In this document: piece by piece, positions 12,101 to 22,000 of the stretch
How the letters are laid out: the number at the start of each line of letters is the position of its first letter
Position numbering within the stretch: position 1 is the stretch's first letter
From: Ampullaceana balthica
Lineage: Eukaryota; Mollusca; Gastropoda; Lymnaeidae
DNA: 64,000 bases
Assembly (NCBI GenBank): GCA_944989445.1
Contig: CALYLW010000338.1
Location: 347,525-411,524, forward strand
Direction: 5' to 3'
The notes under the pieces: generated by a model
Told to the model about the DNA's origin: nothing
Seen by the model: only the letters and a program-made list of their open reading frames with translations
Databases searched by the model: none
Made by a program: the position numbers and the translations under genes

Positions 12101-15100
12101 GTAAGATTTAGGAAGACATTTTTCTCATAAAGCAAGTGAGATCTCTTAATAAACATATGTTACAAAGGGAAAAAAGTTGTTTTTTAAAAAATTAAATTAA
12201 ATAGCAATTTGTTTTGTTTAGCTGCACGCACAATTTGTCAGGCCACAAAGTAATTGGGGTTAATTGGTTAATATAACTTAATGTTTACATTAAATATGTG
12301 TTCTTACTCGCAACTAATGATTTTTAAACAAATAAATTAATCATTAAAATGAATTATTGATTATATTATTGAAAATAAATTTGAACATTTCAGTTTCGCT
12401 AATTAAGTAATAAGCCGTTTTTGGTTTTAAACATTTAGCAAGAATCAACGTCGTTTTTGTTTCCTAAAAGAAAAAAGAATTAAGTTTTCATGTTAATTTT
12501 TCTTCGATAGTATGTTTTTAAATTGAATTTAATTGATTAAAAACTATTAAGGATGCTATGTCGAGTTGAAGGTTTTCTATTAATTAATAATAATTCACTT
12601 TACCGAATACACCCGATTCCGACCGACCCCCCCCTCCTTTTCAGCATTATATTACACTTTCCCTTGGGGCATTTAAAACTCGCTGGATGGGCAAGCACAT
12701 CTTATTTCGTCACTTCCGTCACCCCAGTCGTTATCAATATCACGCTGAGAGAAATCAATGACAAAATAATTATGGGCGACGGTAGTCGGTTATTGTAATA
12801 ACATTTTAATTGCAAAAACAAATGATTTTTTGAACTATGCAACGAAACACATACGAAATATATACATGTACTAACTTTTGAAGATAAACAATTCTTAAGG
12901 AAAGTTATAATGCACCGGCACTACTGATATTATTAAAACGTTTAGTTCAGGATTTGTAATGCTGAAAAAACATATTGTAATCAATCTAAATCCTTACAGA
13001 AGTTCAAATAGCGTGCATGAAAGTGTGCACCTGTATCAGATTATTTGTAAAATCATAACTCCATTTTAAAGACAGGCAACTGGCTGTACCGCTGATGAAT
13101 TCGCTTGTCCGGAAAAGTGTATTCCCCAAACATACGTCTGTGATACTGAAAATGACTGTTCCGGAGGATTCGACGAGCAACAAAATTGCCCATCAAATTG
13201 TTCCGGTCCCAATCAGTTTCAATGCCCAGTAAGTTGAATGTTTTTAGAAATGATGTTTTAGTCCTATTTAAAGCATGTGAAATATAATAGCGAACGTATC
13301 ATGTTTAAATTATATTTGAAAGTGAAAAAATTGTATGTAACAAAAATTCATGTAAATGAATTATCGTCTTCATTAATGATGCATAAAGGGAAGATCAAAC
13401 TCCTCGAGGCCAATGCCACAATACACCACCCGCAACACAGGAAGAAAAAGCACTCGAGAAGATGAACTTTGTCAATCTTGCAAGATTTATAGACTAGCAA
13501 GGGAGGACAGATGTCGTCGTCTGACCGGGGTTTGTAAGGCAAGGGAAGCATTCCAACGGCTCAAGAAAGTCTGATTTTTCCAGAAACCTTAGTATCAATA
13601 TAAAAACAAGCACCTGCAAAGAAATCTGGCTAGTGGAGCCGAAGCAAGGACAATTACGGTCTTGAACTTTTTTAAAAATCAATCCATTAGAATGATTCTC
13701 GGGATCCATTGGTCTGGCAGACTCAGCAATCTAGAATTGTGATAGCTAGCAAGCCGAACGCCAATAGAACACAAAATCTTCAAGAGACAGGGGAGATGGA
13801 TCTCCCATAATCTTTAAAGACCTGCTTTCATCATAAGACAAAACCTGGAATGGAACACTGAAAGGTGGTCAACCATGAACACTGGAGTCGAAATGTGGAA
13901 GCAAACATCAAGAAACGTTGCCATAGCTAGGAGATGCCAGGCGACTGGCACAGACTGGAGATGGCTGTATAATTCTTTTAGACGACCTAAGTCCTTGAAA
14001 GGGCCACAGTCGTCGATGAAGACTGCCGCTTCCCGCGCAAACTTGTCAAATAATTTCAGCTGGTCCTACTCTTAAAAACAGACTTTCTCAGATATAAAAA
14101 CCTTGAACCGTTTAGTTGTGTTTGCTTTAATCAAGGGTCTGATTTACTGTATTTAAATTGTTACCTGTAGAGACAAGGACAATTATTTCTTGTATTTCAA
14201 CTGCAGGGAGGGCGATGCATACCTGTGTTCTACAAATGTGATGCTACCAATGATTGCAGCGATGGAAGTGACGAAAAGGATTGTGGCGGAAGTTGCCGAA
14301 TTGGAGACTTTAAGGTGTGAATTTTAGTGTGAAAATGTTTAATACATTAATATTTTATTTTGGCATTAATGATGCAGTGGAATGTCTTATTCACGATGGT
14401 GTAAATATAATATTTTAGCTTTTTAGTTTCATTCTCGACAAATAAACCCTTACTTAGGCTGTCAACTTAAGATATATAAGAAAAACTTTAAATGCCACAA
14501 AAGAAAATGTGTTACAAAATATTCTAGCACAATTACAAAGGGTAAGAATTTAAATAGCAATTACAGAAAGTTCAAGCTTACCATTGACCTGTTTTATACA
14601 CATAACTTTACTTATTTTTCAATGCTTAGATATGTTGGTGGAGTTCAATAAAAGTAAACTGTAATTGGTTAACATGAAATTTTCAGAGTCAAATATATTC
14701 ATTTCTGAGGCAAATTCACGTATTTTAGACATAATGTCCACTCCGAATATGTGCAAATGGTTCAAGTATTTTACTAAATAAATAGCGGTTATCCCAATAA
14801 ACGTTTATTTTTTTTCCTTTTGAATCAACTATTACATCTTCAGTGTGGTAACGGGGCATGCATCAGCCACAGCTGGGAGTGTGACGGTGATGAAGACTGT
14901 GGTGACCACACGGATGAGTCGAATTGTGGTGGTACTTGCAGAAACGGATACTTTCACGTAAGTCAAACAGGGACTATGGTAATTAAGGGTCGAGAGTTTT
15001 AGAAAAAATGTTAAAATTACTTACCGTAAATACTCGAGTATAATTCGAGATTTTTATTACTATTCAACCTTCAATCTGCTCATGACTGCTTCGGGCTTTG

Positions 15101-15174
15101 GCCATTCGACCCTAGCCATTTCGCGAACTGGCCGGCCACTTCTCGAAGTGGCCGATTTCGGGCTTTGGCCGTAA

Positions 15175-15264
<90 letters not shown>

Positions 15265-18200
15265 AGGCTACTGGTTTAATTAAGACAAACGTAAATTAAG
15301 AAACAAATCGTACAACTTCATTTGATTTATAAGTGTGTGTCGATAACGGTCTTCCATATTTCGTGTTCATTCTTCTATGTCACATGTTTCATTCATGGAT
15401 CGGAGATTTTTTCATAGATAAAATAAGATATTACCGTAATAATCGGGATAAAATAACACATCAAAACATTTTCTATTAACAATAACAAAAACAATCTTAA
15501 AAATAGATTTATTGATTTAGATTAATTAATTATTTTTACAAACTACTTTAACTCTAACAATATTAAGTACCGAGTATGTGTTGTTGTTTTTTTGCCGAGT
15601 ACAGAGTACCGAATAGTTGCGGCCAAACTTTGCCGATACAGAGTACTTGAAGAAGTAGGAATTTGTTAAAATTGTATTACATTTTAAGAATGGTCAACAT
15701 TAAATTTTTAGGATTTGTAGTTTTAATGTTATGAATTTTTAAAGTGTTGTTCAATTTGTCCCAATCCCCTTGCATTTTACCTCTAAATTTTGTGACCTTA
15801 ATTCCGCTGTTCGCGTCACGCATTTTTGTCTCTCGTTTTAATAATTATGATTTTATTTTCAGGATCAATGCTATAAATAAATTATTATTTCTTTATTTTA
15901 TTTTAAAATAGTCTTTATTAATAACTCATTTAACCTTGCATAAACAGTAAAATTTATCTTTAAACGAAGTTTCTGATGTGGTTTCAAGTTGCAGATCATG
16001 ACCTACATTCATATGACTCATGACAAAGTGAATTGTACTCTATAAATATGTACAAATAAAATTAGGAACTCCTTTTCAACCTTCAAATTTGACTCATAAT
16101 TAATTCTTACCAATAGTTAAATGGCTTTTGCACGCGTCAAGAGTCAAAATGTTGTTGAAGGATGAATGTTTGCCAATGATAACAAGTCTACACTGAACAC
16201 TGTAAATTTTGTTATTTCATACGAAACGAAATGTTTTAGACATCTGCGATTCTGCGTGCATCTTTTCTATTAGAACAATTACGGTATACTCGGCATCGGC
16301 ATCACTTACACAGCAGTTCCGAGTTTACGAAAATCGGCCGATACCTAAACAATATCATAGCACATGGCACGCTGTATCGTGTCTATACATACTAGGACTC
16401 TTTGGCACGGGTTCAAAATAGCGACTGTCAAAACAGCGACCGTCATAATAGCGACTTCAAAATAGCGACTGTATCAAAACAGCGACCGTCATAATAGCGA
16501 CTTCAAAATAGCGACTGTATCAAAAGAGCGACTGTCAGAACAGCGACTTCACCACATAGCTATTCTTGTCCAACCGTTCACCTAACACAGTGGGTCCAAT
16601 CTTTTTTGACATATAGACCCCTTTTCATTGTCTAAACTTACCCCAGGACCCCTAGTGAAAAAAATACATAAATGCATAGTAACAAATAAAAACTCCAAAA
16701 AATAACAACATTTTATGAAGTATTTATTGAAATTAAAAATTTTGTTTAAAATAAAATTTAAAACAATTAACGTATGCCATATATACACGCATTCATTCAA
16801 ATACAAACAACTGCTCAGTAAAAATAAAATTTGAATCATGGTTACCCGGGCAGCTTTTTTTAACAATATTGACAGCCCTCTTGTCAAAACGTCCTGTGGT
16901 CGAAACTGTCCGGGGGTTACATAATGACATGTTACGAAGGCTAGACTAAGTGACGACCATGGACCCCGTGTTATGGAGAAGGTAAATAAAGGGATTGGGG
17001 CTGAGAGAATGTAGGTACCTTTATAAAGGACTATCTGACCACATTGCCTTGGGGTAGGGGTGGAGTTGGAAATGTTTGGAAGGACTTACTACCTCAGAGG
17101 AGTGGTGCATTTAACACAATCATGAATTCGCCCTTAATGTTGATTGGTTTTCAGTGTGTATACTTTTTAGTGTTAAAATAAACGTTGTAAAAAGCGTGTA
17201 GTAACTATTTCATGCCGTTTTTAATTTTTAATAGATAATAATATTAAACTATATTATTTTTATTTATTTTATTAATTTTTTTAAAAACAATTTTACGGGG
17301 TAAAAACGAAAACGGTCAAAACATCCGGGGATCAAAAAGTATTACAGTCGAACAGTCTCTAGCTTAAAAAAGCAGCCACACGCCACCTCTGCCCCTACCA
17401 CCGCAATCCCCCTCTATTGTCCCTTCTGTACGAAAAACCTACATGGCTTATCATGTCTTACTTTTCTGAATTTTATGAACTCCATTGTAGGCTAGGCACA
17501 GTAAGTTTTTCAAATAAATTTTTAAACATTATCACAAACAAGAGAGAAAAGTCGCTATTTTGATGCAGTCGCTGTTATGATGCAGTCGCTATTGTGACGG
17601 TCGCTGTTTTGACAGTCGCTGTTTTGATACAGTCGCTATTTTGAAGTCGCTATTATGACGGTCGCTGTTTTGAAAGTCCGGATGCCGACTCTTTTGCTTT
17701 TTTTTAATACCGATATCGGGATCACTATAGTAGTTTGTCAAGATATTTATAAATCTAAATGATACATTTTTTCTGATTTTGTTTGGGTCAAATAATGTCA
17801 CTTATTATGAAAAATCGGTGACGTAAATATCGGGACCTTCACATGCTTCCAATACCTATATTGCCGATATCCTGATATCGGTAGACCCCTTTTTGTCGAA
17901 TTCCTAACCGCAAGACGGTCCCATACTTCGAAGGCATAACATATCCCAGTATGATCCCAAAAAAGATCTCCTTTTAAATCCATTATATTAACTTTGAAAT
18001 CTTGTCTCTCTCTCTCTCTCTCTCTCTGTCTGTCGTCATCTCTGTCTTCGTCAGGCGGAAAAACAAAAGTCAAAAATGACCCACTTTCCGTGATGCCATC
18101 GAGCTGAAATTTGGCACATAGACTTGTGTCACTTACAATGCATCGTATCAAAATTGCAGATTGATCGAACGTACTCTAATTAAATTAATGCATTTTTAGT

Positions 18201-18961
18201 TTATCTCTATACGACATATGTAATTCAATTTCACGGTTTGTTTGTTGTTTTTTTTTCACGTGAAAGTTCAGTTCGCGCGTTGACGCCACATCATCGATGT
18301 ACCGGCATGCTTTTGTTTACATTGTACGTGTCACGCTGAGCTCGGCCCAGCGGTCGGTGACCAGACCTTTCCCCTCTCCCACCCCCACCTCCGGGTTATA
18401 AAGCAAAGGGGAGTTAAGACAGATTCAGTCTGTAAATGTTTGTCGCGTTAGAACATTATCAATACTGTTAGTTATGTCTCATATATAAGGGATTTATAGT
18501 CAAAAACTTTGTTTTTACGGGTTTGTTTTTTCATCAAACCCCTTCCTCCGATCGGATCCCATACTTCAGTTTAGTTTATTACCCCAGTATGATCCCATTG
18601 CAGTATGAGATCCCGTTCTCTGTGAGATCCCATTCCAAGTCGTATTACAAAGGTATCAACCAAATATGGCTAGGTGTCATTAACATACAAAGTAACGTTT
18701 ACTGTTAATCTGCATCGTCATTTGTGTTCCAAAAAATAATTTCGACCATACAAATAATACGAGTATATTAAATTTATAATCTGAAAATAAAATTGATCGG
18801 AAACTGTAAAGCCTGTCCAAGGAAAATAGACTAACAATTAACGTAGATCTTGCACACAAAAAAAGAAGAATTTTCCAGAATATTTTAGACATTATATCCC
18901 ATGAGGTATACAAAACTGAAAATCAGTCAGAAAAACAATTGTATAAAACCCCTCTTGATTT

Positions 18962-19008
<47 letters not shown>

Positions 19009-22000
19009 TAGGGGCAAGTACCCGGCTTCTCCCAGGTTTAACAACAACAGCAACAACAACAAAAACAACAACAGCAACAAAACAACAAAAACAAACAACA
19101 ACAACAACTACAACAACAACAAAGCAACAACAACAAAACAACAACTACAAAACAACAACAGCAACAACAACAGCAACAGCAACAACAACAGCAACAACGA
19201 CAAAACCAACAACAGAAACAGCAACAGCAACAAAACAACAAAAACAAAACAACAACAAAAACAACAAAATCAACAACAAAACAACAACAAAACAACAACT
19301 GTTGTTGTTGCTGTTGTTGTTAAACCCGGGAGAAGCCGGGTACTTGCCCCTAGTATACATATAAGACGCATGTGTTGTCTGTCGTCTGTCTGTCTGTTCC
19401 CTATTAACTCAAGATCCAGACAACCAAGTAACGTGAAATTTGGTACACGTACACAAAATTATACCGGAAAGGTTATTAAACAGGTTTCGTTCCATATATA
19501 TAAGACTAGTTTGTGCTGCGGCGCTGTGGTGCCTGCGGCGCCCACCTTTTTCATAAGCCCAACTAACTTGTCCTTGTATGATAAATACGTAATATTAAAC
19601 GTTCTTAAATGTACACAAAGTATTTTATAAATTATTTTTTTTTGCAAAAGCCCAAGTAACATATCCTTGTATGATAAATACGAAATATTCCTGAAATGTA
19701 CACAAAGTATGTATATAATATTTTTTTTACAGTGCTAATCACCACACGATTTTTAAAGTAATTTTAGAAAGCAGCGCACCAAATTACTGCACCAAAAATA
19801 CCTCTTATCGAACGTCCGCATGAAATTGTTTAATTATTAATAATAGTGTGGAGGGTGTTTAATGTTAATCTGGAAACCAAAATGATTATCCAATTTTTTT
19901 AAAAAGCAGAGTGATGTCCCTTAGCGTTAGGCTACATAATTGAGCGTAAATATATATATGATACTGGGGGCCGGGGGCCCAAAATGTAGTTTTTCCATAC
20001 ATCAGCTATATAAAAATAAAAATTATTGAAAATTAAGACGTAAAATAATAAACATTTTGGTGTAGAGATTAACAAGATGGCGTTTATTGCCATAAAATAA
20101 TGTTATGTGACGTCATAGTTCATATTAATTAAAATTTGTAAATAAGAAACAAAGTGAAAAGAGCAGTGATTATTTTAATTTATTTTTTTTAATTGTTAAT
20201 ATACCGCTGTGGGTGTGCGTTTAAGTATTTGTGTGCACATGTGTGAATCAGTGAGTGTGTGTGTTTTTTGTTGTGAACTAAATGTTATGAAACGGTTTAT
20301 TTTTATGTCTGTTAATGTTGCGCCTCTAACAAGATTACGTATATACGCCTCTACAAGATTACGTATATATTTTTATAAAATGTGTTTGCAAATTACATCT
20401 TTTTTACTTTACACTGTTTCTTTTATGTATATTCTATATGTATTTTATCCAGTCGTTCGATCAAGCTTTTTCCTTTTATTGGTGAGGGTAGGAGTCAATA
20501 ATATCGTCCTTCCCTGGGGTGGGCATAAACACTATAGCTAAGCAACTGTGTTTATACTTTTTGCATAACTTAAACTAAACCAGCAGGGCACATTTTAAGC
20601 TCAAACCTTGCGTTTCAAAATGTTTCTTTAAAACAAATAAACTCCCATGCAACAGGTAAATGAATTATATAAATTATCACTTACTGGGGGCGGGGGCCCA
20701 AATGTAGTTTTTTGTTTCGTATATTTAAAACTGACTCAACACTAATTCTCCAACTTCCCGTGAAGGTAGAAGAATGAAACTTTGGGAACTTGCCGAATAC
20801 ACTATTATGACGATAACTGGTGAAAAAGAATGTAAACATTTCCACTCATGGGTGGCCGGGGGCCCCAAAACCAGTTTTTCCTTATATGGGCTATATAAAA
20901 CTGAATCAACACCAATTCCTCATATTCCCGAGTAGGTAGAAGCATGAAAATTTGGAAAGTCGTTGAGTACCCTCCCGCAATGGTGACAGTCGAAAAAAAT
21001 ATAAAATTATCACTAACTGGGTAGGGGGGTGGGAGGGGGCCCATACATAGTTTTTTCTTAAATGAGCTATATAAATCAGGCTCATCATTAAATCTCCTAT
21101 TTCCTGTGTAGGTAGAAGCATGAAACTTTGGGAAGTTGTTATATACCCTCCCAAAATGGTAACTGGCGAAACATTAATAAACATTATCACTCACTGGGTG
21201 GTCAGAGGCCTGAATGTAGTTTTTTTTTCATATATCAAACTGACTCATCAATAATTCTCCAACTTACCGTTTAAGTAGAAGAATGAAACTTTGGGAAGAT
21301 TTTGAGTACCCTCCCGCGATGGTAACATGCGAAAAAAATATATAAAATTATCACTCACTAAGGGGGCCTTGGGCCAAAATGTAGTTTTTTTTCCTAATAT
21401 GAGCTATATAAAACAGACTCATCATTAAATATCCAATTTCCCGTGTAAATAGGAGCATGAAACTTTGGGAAGTTGTTGAGTACTCTCCAGCAATGATAAC
21501 ATACGAAAAAAAATTAAATTATCAGCTCGATCATCATCATCATCAGTCCCGTGACCGTTGCGGTCGTTGGGGGGAGTGGATGGACACATCAACAGATAAC
21601 GATCTCCAAATATGCCTATTTTGAGCGGCGGTCAATAATTCATGGAATTTCATCCCTGTCAATTTCTTTATGTTGTCCAGCCAGCTTTACCGTTGTCGAC
21701 CTCTTCGCCGGCCCCCTTCTACAGTGCCTTGAAGGATAATTTTTGTCAGGGTTATCATGTCGCAGTACATGACCAAAACATGCCATCTTGCGTCTCTTAA
21801 TTGTTGTTACGATTGTTTCTTGATGACCCGCAATAGAGTTGATTCGGTCCCAGACATATTCATTGGTCTTATGTTCTAAATATGAGATCTGGAGAATTTT
21901 CCTCATGCATTTGTTTTCAAATGCCTGCAGCTTGCTTTCAGCTCGATAGAATGCAAATAAACAGTTTTGTACGCTTCTACAGAAAACCTTATTTTAAACC

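Noticed and set aside
12553..12798. Plus-strand frame in gene 1 intron 1
   Set aside because: It is the antisense shadow of the inverted exon 6 copy; the matching antisense frame exists over the real exon 6.
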